Shown: positions 14,496-22,348 of the stretch, piece by piece
Layout: each line of letters begins with the position of its first letter
Position numbering within the stretch: position 1 is the first letter of the stretch
Assembly: GCA_964509335.1 (NCBI GenBank)
Contig: CAZDXB010000038.1
Coordinates: 1-22,998 of the forward strand
Source: CAZDXB01 sp964509335
GTDB lineage: Bacteria; Bacteroidota; Ignavibacteria; Kapaibacteriales; UBA2268
Length of the DNA: 22,998 nucleotides
Reading direction: 5' to 3'
Program-made: the position numbers and the translations under genes
Notes under the pieces: generated by a model
Told to the model about the DNA's origin: nothing
Seen by the model: the letters and a program-made list of their open reading frames with translations, nothing else
The model's database searches: none

Positions 14496-15035
14496 ATGGC
14501 TCTTGAAAAAGAAACTATTCTTAAAGCGGCGAAGCAAGTTTGCGAAGATTTGGAGACATACGAACACAGGGGGCAACTGTCGCTTATCGTTCCCAAAGAT
14601 AAATTGTTGGCTACGGCGAAGGAGTTGCGAGACAATCCGAAAACGAAATTCGATATGCTGCTGGACATAACCGCTATCGATTGGCTGGAAAAGAACCGAA
14701 AAGAGAGATTCGAAGTAGTTTATTTCTTGTATTCCAACGAATACAAGTCCAGAGTCAGACTTAAGACGCCCGTTTCCGAGCAATCGCCCGTCTGCCCGAG
14801 CTTAATTGAAGTATGGGAAAGCGCCAATTGGTACGAGCGTGAAACTTGGGATATGTACGGAATCAAATTTGAGAACAATCCGCATTTAAGAAGATTTTAT
14901 ATGCCGGAGGATTTTCGAGACCCTGAAACGAAAGAGCCGCTTCATCCCTTACGAAAAGATTTCCCGTTGATGGGCATACCGGACTCTTTGCCTCTGCCAC
15001 CGTATCCCGAAAGAGACGGAGATTTGGAGGAATAG
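14496..15035 (+). CDS. nuoC: NADH-quinone oxidoreductase subunit C (isolated gene)
   Basis: The 179-residue protein matches the 30-kDa subunit of respiratory complex I, a peripheral-arm subunit that packs against NuoB and NuoD. The family signature is present: SANWYERETWDMYGIKFENNPHLRRFYMPEDF (written here by its parts: YERETWDMYGI and HLRRFYMP), then HPLRKDFPL near residue 148. The frame is open to a TTG at 14472, but ATG 14496 with GGGA about 7 bp upstream gives the conventional length and is preferred. Unusually, no other nuo gene is adjacent: upstream is a divergent MscS gene and downstream a convergent rsgA. A role in a related hydrogenase-type complex cannot be fully excluded, but the sequence looks like normal NuoC. 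Confidence 0.93.
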   Translation: MALEKETILKAAKQVCEDLETYEHRGQLSLIVPKDKLLATAKELRDNPKTKFDMLLDITAIDWLEKNRKERFEVVYFLYSNEYKSRVRLKTPVSEQSPVCPSLIEVWESANWYERETWDMYGIKFENNPHLRRFYMPEDFRDPETKEPLHPLRKDFPLMGIPDSLPLPPYPERDGDLEE

Positions 15036-15104
15036 AGACCGTTTTAGTTCAGTTAAGGAAGCGATTCAACTGATTCCGCCCGCGCCCGCGAATTTAACAA
15101 TTAT

Positions 15105-15134
15105 CTAATTCCCAAATTCCAATTTGGGGATTAG
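15105..15134. repeat. Hairpin between convergent nuoC and rsgA
   Basis: Left arm CTAATTCCCAAA, loop TTCCAA and right arm TTTGGGGATTAG form a 12-bp stem with one G-T pair. It lies between two converging genes and could end transcription in both directions, although neither side has a strong T-tract. It is nearly the same as the 30-base hairpin after ruvC (22938-22967). Confidence 0.8.
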
Positions 15135-15151
15135 GCTTACGGCTCATATCG

Positions 15152-16168
15152 CTAATCTAAGCTATCGAAGATATTAACGTAGCTTTGATAACGTTCGGGG
15201 TCGATTTTTTCTTCCTCGACGGCTTTTTTCACGGCGCAGTCCGGTTCGTGAGTGTGGGTGCACAGACTGAATCGGCAATCTTCTCTGTAATCGTCGAAAT
15301 CGTGGAAATAAAGCGATAATTCGTTTTTGTCTAAGCCCCAAATGGCGAATTCTCTAAGTCCGGGGGTGTCTATTAACGCGCCTGAATAAGGAGTTCTGAA
15401 CATTTGCACGTGGGTTGTGGCGTGTTTCCCTTTGCCGGTTTTTTCGCTGATTTCTTTCACTTTTTGGAACTCGCCGCCAAGAACATTATTTAAAAACGTA
15501 GATTTTCCTACTCCCGACGGTCCAACCATTACAGCGTCGTCGCTCCCGACGGCGACTAAAACTTCTTTAGTTCCAATATTTTTTAGCGCGCTAAGAAAAT
15601 AAACGGATACGCCTAAATTTTCGTAAATGCTGAAATCCTTTCTGATTTCCTCTGTGTCAGCTAAATCTATTTTGTTAACGCAAACTATTGGTTTAATTAG
15701 ATTTAATTCTGCCGCTACGAGAAGCCTGTCTATAAACCTTCTATTATACTTCGGTTTCTTAGTCGAAACAAAAATCAACAAAAAATCGACGTTCGCCGCC
15801 GTAACGTTTTCTATGTTCGAGTTTATATCCTTTCTGGCGAAGGATTTCTTTCTCTCTTCGATTTTTACGATTTTCCCTAAATCTTTTTTGTTTTTATTTC
15901 GGATAAATTTAACGTAATCGCCGACCGAAGCTAAGCTCTGACTTTCGTTTTGGCTTACGACCGCGCCGCCAAGCACGCATTCGACGGCGTTTTCTTTGTC
16001 GGAATCGCCTCTAACGACGTAATATCTTCCAATCGACATTATTATCCTGCCGGACTCGGCGTTTTCGGCAATAGAGCCTTCTTTTTTGACCAAAACTCTT
16101 TTGTTAGTTCTCCGCCTTTTGTAAGAATATTGATTCTTGTCGTTATATTTATCGACTTTTTTCGCCAT
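15152..16168 (-). CDS. rsgA: Ribosome small-subunit GTPase RsgA
   Basis: RsgA is a circularly permuted GTPase that checks maturation of the 30S decoding centre. The permuted motif order is visible: G4 NKID (165-168) and G5 SAL (193-195) come before G1 GPSGVGKST (216-224), the G2 region GKGKHATTH (245-253) and G3 DTPG (267-270). An N-terminal OB-fold (about 40-105) and the C-terminal zinc site C-x4-C-x-H-x2-E-x2-C-type (Cys298 to Cys311) complete the family. At 338 residues the length is normal, with a Lys/Arg-rich N-terminal extension of about 40 residues. No clear ribosome binding site precedes the ATG. It diverges from recJ across a 193-bp region that contains the shared palindrome. Confidence 0.96.
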   Translation of the reverse strand: MAKKVDKYNDKNQYSYKRRRTNKRVLVKKEGSIAENAESGRIIMSIGRYYVVRGDSDKENAVECVLGGAVVSQNESQSLASVGDYVKFIRNKNKKDLGKIVKIEERKKSFARKDINSNIENVTAANVDFLLIFVSTKKPKYNRRFIDRLLVAAELNLIKPIVCVNKIDLADTEEIRKDFSIYENLGVSVYFLSALKNIGTKEVLVAVGSDDAVMVGPSGVGKSTFLNNVLGGEFQKVKEISEKTGKGKHATTHVQMFRTPYSGALIDTPGLREFAIWGLDKNELSLYFHDFDDYREDCRFSLCTHTHEPDCAVKKAVEEEKIDPERYQSYVNIFDSLD

Positions 16169-16269
16169 AAAATTATAAAATTAGAAAACAACCAATTATT
16201 AGGGTAAACAATACGATAAATTACTATATGTTAACGAAAAAATCAAAAAAATGTTAATAAAAGAAGCGA

Positions 16270-16291
16270 AGTGTGAAAAAAATTACACACT
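16270..16291. promoter_or_regulatory. Palindromic operator candidate upstream of recJ
   Basis: The core at 16271-16290 reads GTGTGAAAAAAATTACACAC, flanked by A and T that extend the arms. It has the same GTGTG-N10-CACAC layout as the site at 11137. It lies about 70 bp before the recJ start in the rsgA-recJ divergent region. TATCTTTTG follows directly, resembling a Bacteroidota-type -7 element (TAnnTTTG) with one extra T, so a protein bound here would overlap a recJ promoter. The regulator is unknown. Confidence 0.55.
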
Positions 16292-16361
16292 ATCTTTTGA
16301 TAATGAGATAATTTTATTTATATTCGAAGTAATTAAATAAATAATGTAGGTTTTAATTGAG

Positions 16362-18071
16362 TTGAATTATAGGTGGACTTTTAAGTCGAAGCCAGATGAC
16401 AGTATCATTAAACAAATAGCAAGTTCGCTTAAGATACCCAAGAGTTTGGCGAGAGTTTTAATCGCTCGAGGAGTTAAAGATGAACGCGAAGCAAAAAAAT
16501 ACTTTCGACCGTCGTTGGAAGATTTGCACGACCCATTCCTGCTGGACGGAATGGATATCGCGGTTGAAAGAATTCTAAAAGCGATTAAGAACAAAGAAAT
16601 TATTTGGGTACACGGCGATTACGACGTTGATGGTACTGCCAGCGCGGCTATGCTCCTCCAATTTATAAGAGAAATTGGAGGAAAAGGGGAGTATTATATC
16701 CCAGACCGTTTTACCGAAGGATACGGCTTTTCCGTTTCTAGCGCTAGGCAAGCCAAGAACATTGGAACTTCGTTAATAATTACGGTCGATGTTGGTATAA
16801 CATCCTACGAAGCTTTTAAATATACAAGAGAAATTGGGTTGGACGCTATTATATGCGACCACCACGAACCGGGGGACCAAATCCCCGACGTAATGACAAT
16901 TTTAGACCCGTTAAAACCGGGCGACCCTTATCCATTCAAAAGTTTGGCGGCTTGCGGAGTTACTTTCAAATTAATACAGGCTATAGCCCAAAAAATGAAT
17001 ATACCGGATAGAGTGTATTCGTATTTGGACTATGTAGCTATTGCCTCCGCCGCCGATATGGTGCCTTTAATTGGCGAAAACCGAACTCTCGTATATTACG
17101 GTTTAAAACAACTTAACTCCGAGCCGAGACCAGGCATTAAAGGATTGATAGATTGCGTTAACTTAAGGCTTGGCAATATTAACGCCTCGAATATTGTATA
17201 TTCGCTCGCTCCGTTGATTAACGCCGCCGGCAGATTAGGTTCGGCGAGTAGGTCAGTGGAAATGATGATACAAGACGACCCGACCTGCGCGTTCCAGATA
17301 GCCCAACAGTTGGAGCAGGAAAACCGCAGAAGGCGAGCATTCGACGAAAAAACTTTCGAGGAAGCCATTCCGATAGCGGACGAATTATTAAGAAACGGCA
17401 AAAGAAAATCTCTGGTTTTACATTCGCCGCATTGGCACGCCGGCGTTATCGGCATAGTAGCTTCTCGATTGGTGGACAGATACAATCTACCGACCGTTTT
17501 GCTTACTTCTATAGACAACGTCGCCAAAGGTTCGGCGAGAAGCATTACAAACTTCGATATTCACGACGCCCTAAAAGTTTGCTCCTCTTATTTAATCGAA
17601 TACGGAGGGCATAAACACGCGGCGGGTCTTTCTATGGAAGAAAAAGACGTGCCTGATTTCAGAGAGGACTTCGACAAAATCGCTCAAAACAAAATCGACG
17701 ACGAGATGCTTCAACATGAAATAGTAGTAGATTCGGAATTAAAACTTTTCGAACTCTCGCCGAAATTTTTAAAAACGCTCTCTAAATTCGCCCCTTACGG
17801 ATTTGAAAACAACAAACCGATATTTTATTCCAGAGGAGTCCAAACAACGTCGGGCGCGAGAGTAGTAGGGAAAAGACATCTTAAGTTTAGAGCGTATCAA
17901 TCTTTCGAAATTGACGCTATCGGTTATAATTTAGGACACAAAATAAGATTATGCTCAAACGGCAAACCGTTTTCGATTATTTATACTATAGAAGAAAATA
18001 CCTACAACGGGAACTCTACGCCGCAACTTCGTATTAAGGATATCAGACCCGACGAAAACATCGATGAATAA
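16362..18071 (+). CDS. recJ: Single-stranded-DNA-specific 5'-3' exonuclease RecJ
   Basis: RecJ degrades single-stranded DNA 5' to 3' in RecF-pathway recombination and in mismatch and base-excision repair. The 569-residue protein has the DHH phosphoesterase motifs: HGDYDVDGT (84-92), TVDVGIT (141-147), CDHHEPG (165-171) and ASAADMVPL (228-236). It also has INAAGRLG (286-293), the DHHA1 motif GGHKHAAG (415-422) and a C-terminal OB-like region. The start is a TTG at 16362: a stop codon lies 5 codons upstream, no ATG lies between, and NYRWTFK matches the usual RecJ N-terminus. Its last 8 bases overlap the next gene's ATG, so the two are translationally coupled. Confidence 0.95.
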   Translation: MNYRWTFKSKPDDSIIKQIASSLKIPKSLARVLIARGVKDEREAKKYFRPSLEDLHDPFLLDGMDIAVERILKAIKNKEIIWVHGDYDVDGTASAAMLLQFIREIGGKGEYYIPDRFTEGYGFSVSSARQAKNIGTSLIITVDVGITSYEAFKYTREIGLDAIICDHHEPGDQIPDVMTILDPLKPGDPYPFKSLAACGVTFKLIQAIAQKMNIPDRVYSYLDYVAIASAADMVPLIGENRTLVYYGLKQLNSEPRPGIKGLIDCVNLRLGNINASNIVYSLAPLINAAGRLGSASRSVEMMIQDDPTCAFQIAQQLEQENRRRRAFDEKTFEEAIPIADELLRNGKRKSLVLHSPHWHAGVIGIVASRLVDRYNLPTVLLTSIDNVAKGSARSITNFDIHDALKVCSSYLIEYGGHKHAAGLSMEEKDVPDFREDFDKIAQNKIDDEMLQHEIVVDSELKLFELSPKFLKTLSKFAPYGFENNKPIFYSRGVQTTSGARVVGKRHLKFRAYQSFEIDAIGYNLGHKIRLCSNGKPFSIIYTIEENTYNGNSTPQLRIKDIRPDENIDE

Positions 18072-21000
18072 AGAAATAACGAGCCAATATTATTATACCG
18101 AAACTCAGCAAATTGTAAATTCCAAAGAGTCGTCGATAAATAAGTTCGTTAGGCTCTATTCGCTATTCAAAGAAGCGCTTAAAGAATTAACGGAAGACCT
18201 GCCTCAATTTTTCCCGACTATTTACTCTCGTTTAGCCTATTTCATAAACGAGAACGACTTACCCGAGGACCTTGAATTAAGCCTAAAAAAATTCAAGTTG
18301 GACGCTTCGAAGGTTAAAAACAAGAACAGCTTTGTTTCCCGAAGAGCGTTGCTTAACGGCGTAAACGCGACAGTCAAAACGCTCAGTTTTTTCACCCAAG
18401 AAGAACCGCCCGCCGATTTGCTCGGAATATGCGAAAAAGCCGAAAAAATTACCAGAACCGCGACTAAAATCGCCGAGAAAGAAAAAATAGACTTAATCGG
18501 AGCGGTAGTTTTGGGCAAAGGGGTAAACAAAAAAAAGCGAAAAATACTAATTTGCGAAACGGAAAAGAACGACGAAGTAAAAATTGTTTTATCCCGCAAA
18601 TTTGATTACGTGTTTGATATAGTATGGAAAGGCGCGGTAATAAACGCGCTAAACGCGCGGGTAATAGACGATTCGAAAAAAATCCTTAAAACCGTCTCCG
18701 AATCTTATGTTATACTTCAACCGGATTATTTAATCGACGCGACGGAACTTGCGGAGTGCTTCATTTCGCGAGGCTTCAACGCTCATATTTATTTTCTTAA
18801 AAGATTCGGTCGCTTGAAGGTTTCGGACAAACTACTCGCGGGAAATCTTATAAATTCTCTTTTTGATTCGCTAATATTGAATTTCGAAGCGGATTACAAC
18901 GAATCTCTGAATAAAGCGCTCAAAGAAACCCATCTGCAAGCGTTCGCTCTCGCGAGCGAAAATCCCCAAGCGATAAAAGAAGCGAAACGTAGAGCCGAAG
19001 AATGCTTTCCTAACCTAAAAAAAGCTATACAAAATCTCGAAGGAGATATTTATAACGTCGAACCGTCATTTATTTCTCCGAAATTCGGCTTACAAGGGCG
19101 TTTGGATTTAATGATTGAGTTTTCCGAGGACGAACGCCAAAAGAACGTAGTCGAACTGAAATCCGGCTCGCAACCGTCTAAGTTCAGCGCTGTCAAGGAC
19201 GAAAACGGCGCCGTTCATTCAATAGGGCTTTGGAATAATCATTTGGCTCAGGTCGCTTGCTATAATATTCTGCTGGATTCGGCTTACGAGGAAAGAAAAG
19301 GAAGCTCCGCTATATTATACGCCGCGTCCGAAGTAGAGCCTTATCGGGACGCGCCGAACTTGGCAAACGTAAAGCAAAGAGTTTTGAAGGCGAGAAACAT
19401 AATCATATCGCTGGAAAACGACCTTCTGAACGGCAATTATTCTATTTTTGAATATTTAACTCCGGAAAAATTCGGTCCGGCTCCGCCGTATATGAAAAAA
19501 CAATTGGAGGATTTCGACACGGCGTATCATTCAGCCGACTTTTTAGAGAAAGAATACTTTCAAAAATTCTTTAGATTCATTTTGGGGGAGATTTATTGCG
19601 CTAAACTTGGTTCTAAATCGAGAAAAGGATTTGGATTTTCTTCGCTTTGGCTCGAAGCGCCAATAGAAAAAAAAGACGCTTTGAAAATGCTTACCGAATT
19701 GACGATTTCTAAAGAGAAAAGCGATTTTGATAAATTGCGCCTCGAATTAATGTCTCAAAACGAAAAGTTGAGTCTTACCTCGCTGAGAAAAGGCGACTTA
19801 GCGATACTATATTCGATTTCAAAGGACGGCGATTCGGATTTGCTTCGCAATCAGATTTTCAAATGCGCTATTAAAGAAATAGACGAAAACTCCGTAAGGA
19901 TAAGCCTGAGGAACAAACAAATCCCGCGCGATTTCTTCGAAAAACACGAAACTTGGAATATAGAGCCGGACTACTTAGACGCCGGCGACAAAAAAATCTT
20001 TAGCTCGCTTTTCGAAGTTCTATCGGCGGATAATGAAAAGCGCCAAATACTTTTTGGTTTAAAAAAACCTCGTTTTAAACTAAGCGATAATGTCTTGGCG
20101 ACAAATATAAACGACAACCAAAAAGAAATAGTCGAAAACGCTTTGGCGGCTGAAGATTATTATCTAATACAGGGACCGCCCGGCACCGGCAAGACCTCGC
20201 GCGTTTTGAAAGCTATCGTCGAGAATTTATATTTAAGTTCCGAAGGCGATATTATAGTTCTCGCCTATACTAATAGAGCTGTGGACGAAATTTGCTCGGT
20301 TTTAAAAGACGCTTCCGTTGAAATCGACTTTCTGAGAACGGGCGCTAAAGAGGTTTCAGAGCACAAAGACGTATTGATATCCGAGTTGATAGAAAATCTC
20401 TCGATGAACGAGGTTTACGAACGAATAAAAAACGTTCGCGTAATTGTTTCTACTGTAACGTCAGTTCTAACAAATTCCGAAATCAGACAAATAAAGAATT
20501 TCGAGATCGCGATAATCGACGAAGCCTCCCAAATTTTAGAGCCGCAGATAATCGGATTGTTGTCCGAAGTAAAGAAATTCGTTATGATAGGCGACGAAAA
20601 GCAATTGCCGGCGATAGTAAGCCAAGAAGAAAAGAATTTGGAAGTCGGAGGAAAACTAAACGAAAAGCTAAGTTTCCTCAAATTGAACGACCCAATATTC
20701 CTGCGATTAATCCGGCAAGCTTCAAAAAACGGATGGAGCGAAGCTTACGGAATGCTAACTCTCCAAGCGAGAATGCACGTCGATATACAAAATCTCGCGA
20801 ACGAAATTTTCTACGACGGCAAGCTCGCTCCGTTCCAAAATAATGATTGGCAAGTTCGGGATGACGATTTCTTCGACGCGACTTTCGCGGATAATCTTGA
20901 AAAGGATTTGTCCCGCTCGAGAACTATATTTATAGAATCCCAATCCTCTTTTGAAAACAAGAGAAGCTCTAAAGAAGCTAAGCTAGTCGCAAAAATCGTC

Positions 21001-21399
21001 GAATTAATTAAAACCAAAAAAGGCGGCAAATTCGACGAAAAATCTGTCGGCGTTATAACTCCTTTTAGAGCGCAATGCGCGGAAATCAAAAGAGCTCTGG
21101 ACTCCGGCATACGAAAACTCGTTACGGTCGATACCGTCGAGAGATTTCAGGGCAGCGAACGGGAAACTATCATAATTTCATTCGCCCTAAGCTACTCATT
21201 TCAACTCCCTTTAATACAATCCCTTACCGAAAGCGACGGCGGACCGGTGGACAGAAAATTAAACGTAGCTCTAACGCGAGCGAAAAAGCGCTTGATTTTA
21301 GTAGGCAATCCTATTATATTATACGAGTCTAATATATATAAGAGGTTGATTGATTCGATAAGGGCTAATAACGGTTATGTTTCAAGTATCGAACTTTAA
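18064..21399 (+). CDS. Dna2-like nuclease-helicase (PD-(D/E)XK plus superfamily 1 helicase)
   Basis: An 1111-residue protein joins a RecB/Cas4-type nuclease to a Dna2/UPF1-like helicase. The nuclease core shows GRLDLMIEF (Asp348), VVELKSG (Glu364, Lys366) and HLAQVACY (Gln396, Tyr400). The helicase shows the Q-like NQKEIVENAL (685-694), Walker A GPPGTGKT (704-711), Walker B IIDEAS (817-822), GDEKQLPAI (843-851), LQARMH (900-905), VDTVERFQGSERE (1022-1034) and ALTRAKKRLILVGN (1069-1082). Residues 1-330 are mostly helical and I do not recognise them. The three clustered C-terminal cysteines of iron-sulphur Dna2/AddB-type nucleases (CxxC plus one) are not seen. The ATG lies inside the end of recJ (8-bp overlap), so it is likely made together with RecJ for DNA end processing. 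Confidence 0.9.
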   Translation: MNKEITSQYYYTETQQIVNSKESSINKFVRLYSLFKEALKELTEDLPQFFPTIYSRLAYFINENDLPEDLELSLKKFKLDASKVKNKNSFVSRRALLNGVNATVKTLSFFTQEEPPADLLGICEKAEKITRTATKIAEKEKIDLIGAVVLGKGVNKKKRKILICETEKNDEVKIVLSRKFDYVFDIVWKGAVINALNARVIDDSKKILKTVSESYVILQPDYLIDATELAECFISRGFNAHIYFLKRFGRLKVSDKLLAGNLINSLFDSLILNFEADYNESLNKALKETHLQAFALASENPQAIKEAKRRAEECFPNLKKAIQNLEGDIYNVEPSFISPKFGLQGRLDLMIEFSEDERQKNVVELKSGSQPSKFSAVKDENGAVHSIGLWNNHLAQVACYNILLDSAYEERKGSSAILYAASEVEPYRDAPNLANVKQRVLKARNIIISLENDLLNGNYSIFEYLTPEKFGPAPPYMKKQLEDFDTAYHSADFLEKEYFQKFFRFILGEIYCAKLGSKSRKGFGFSSLWLEAPIEKKDALKMLTELTISKEKSDFDKLRLELMSQNEKLSLTSLRKGDLAILYSISKDGDSDLLRNQIFKCAIKEIDENSVRISLRNKQIPRDFFEKHETWNIEPDYLDAGDKKIFSSLFEVLSADNEKRQILFGLKKPRFKLSDNVLATNINDNQKEIVENALAAEDYYLIQGPPGTGKTSRVLKAIVENLYLSSEGDIIVLAYTNRAVDEICSVLKDASVEIDFLRTGAKEVSEHKDVLISELIENLSMNEVYERIKNVRVIVSTVTSVLTNSEIRQIKNFEIAIIDEASQILEPQIIGLLSEVKKFVMIGDEKQLPAIVSQEEKNLEVGGKLNEKLSFLKLNDPIFLRLIRQASKNGWSEAYGMLTLQARMHVDIQNLANEIFYDGKLAPFQNNDWQVRDDDFFDATFADNLEKDLSRSRTIFIESQSSFENKRSSKEAKLVAKIVELIKTKKGGKFDEKSVGVITPFRAQCAEIKRALDSGIRKLVTVDTVERFQGSERETIIISFALSYSFQLPLIQSLTESDGGPVDRKLNVALTRAKKRLILVGNPIILYESNIYKRLIDSIRANNGYVSSIEL

Positions 21400-21418
21400 C
21401 CGAATAAATAAATTTTGC

Positions 21419-21426
21419 TATTTTTG
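21419..21426 (+). promoter_or_regulatory. Possible Bacteroidota-type -7 promoter element for yebC
   Basis: TATTTTTG matches the Bacteroidota primary sigma -7 consensus TAnnTTTG. About 20 bp upstream is only a partial -33 match (TTTA). It lies in the 68-bp gap before yebC, and a start near 21433 would leave a leader of about 35 bases. It may give yebC and ruvC a promoter separate from recJ. Confidence 0.35.
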
Positions 21427-21457
21427 TAAAAAACTAACTAATTGTTAATAAATAACT

Positions 21458-21462
21458 GGAGG
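21458..21462 (+). promoter_or_regulatory. Strong ribosome binding site of yebC
   Basis: GGAGG with 5 bases to the ATG at 21468. It is the clearest Shine-Dalgarno in the window and fixes the yebC start. Most other genes here have only weak or partial versions. Confidence 0.75.
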
Positions 21463-21467
21463 CGAAA

Positions 21468-22223
21468 ATGTCCGGTCATAGTAAATGGGCGAATATAAAG
21501 CATAAGAAAGCGGCGCAGGACGCCAAAAAAGGAAAAATATTCACCCGCCTCGGCAAAGAAATAACTATTGCCGCGAGAGAAAAAGGCGGGGATATGGAAA
21601 TGAATCCAAGGCTTAGATTAGCGGTGCAAAACGCAAAAGCCGCCAATATGCCCTCGGATAATATCAAAAGAGCAATTCAAAGAGGAACGGGCGAACTGGA
21701 AGGCATAAACTACGAGGAGCATATCTTTGAAGGATACGCGCCTATGGGCGTCGCGATTATTCTCGACACCGTTACCGACAACAAAAATCGAACTTACTCG
21801 GAAATAAAATCTCAATTTTCGAAACAAGGCGGCAATCTCGGCGAAACAAATTCGGTCGCTTGGAACTTCGATAGAAAAGGCGTTATATCGATTAAGACCA
21901 ACAATATGAGCGAAGAAGAAATATTAGAGCTTGTGTTGGAAGCCGGCGCCGAAGATATGGAATACGACGACGAAACCAGCAGGGTTATTTGCGCTAAAGA
22001 CGACTTCGGCGACGTAAACAAATTCTTTAACGACAAAAACATAGAAATCGAAGAAAGCAAATTGGAATATATACCGAAAAATACGGTAAAAATCGACAAT
22101 CCCGAAGACGCTCGAAAAGTATTGAAATTTATCGACCATTTCGAAGACCACGAAGACGTCCAAAACGTTTACTCAAACTTCGAGATGAGCGAAAAAATTA
22201 TGGAAGAAGCGGCGCAAGAATAA
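21468..22223 (+). CDS. yebC: YebC/PmpR family protein
   Basis: A 251-residue cytoplasmic protein with the invariant start MSGHSKWANIKHKKAAQDAKKGK and the family landmarks (quoted in pieces) AARxKGGD, MPSDNIKRAI, YEEHIFEGYAPMGVA and DNKNRT. YebC/TACO1 family members were first described as transcriptional regulators and have more recently been linked to translation of proline-rich stretches, so the name alone does not fix the role. The length and three-domain layout are normal. It sits between the recJ/Dna2-like pair and ruvC; a yebC-ruvC neighbourhood is widespread in bacteria. A repeat unit of about 110 bp separates it from ruvC. Confidence 0.96.
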   Translation: MSGHSKWANIKHKKAAQDAKKGKIFTRLGKEITIAAREKGGDMEMNPRLRLAVQNAKAANMPSDNIKRAIQRGTGELEGINYEEHIFEGYAPMGVAIILDTVTDNKNRTYSEIKSQFSKQGGNLGETNSVAWNFDRKGVISIKTNNMSEEEILELVLEAGAEDMEYDDETSRVICAKDDFGDVNKFFNDKNIEIEESKLEYIPKNTVKIDNPEDARKVLKFIDHFEDHEDVQNVYSNFEMSEKIMEEAAQE

Positions 22224-22229
22224 TACTTT

Positions 22230-22340
22230 AGCAAACGCTTTTCCGTCCGGAACTCCGGTTTTTGACGGAGCTTAGAAATAAGAGCAAAGCGGATTTTTAA
22301 AATTTTCCTTGTCAAATCGGAGTTTGGCAAGGAGGAGAAA
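22230..22340. repeat. Composite hairpin repeat, unit C, between yebC and ruvC
   Basis: It has the same plan as units A and B. A first, decayed hairpin (22242-22269, outer arms TCCGTC and GACGGA, centre CTCCGG) is followed by a spacer with GCAAAGCGGA. A second hairpin (22307-22332) has left arm CCTTGTCAAA, loop TCGGAG and right arm TTTGGCAAGG, with one G-T pair. The right arm runs into AAGGAGG (22329-22335), a Shine-Dalgarno-like stretch 13 bases before the ruvC ATG. The unit therefore lies in the ruvC leader. Confidence 0.8.
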
Positions 22341-22348
22341 CGGAGCTA

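Noticed and set aside
16291..16299. Definite recJ promoter (TATCTTTTG)
   Set aside because: One base off the TAnnTTTG layout and without a clear -33 TTTG; mentioned only as support for the operator.
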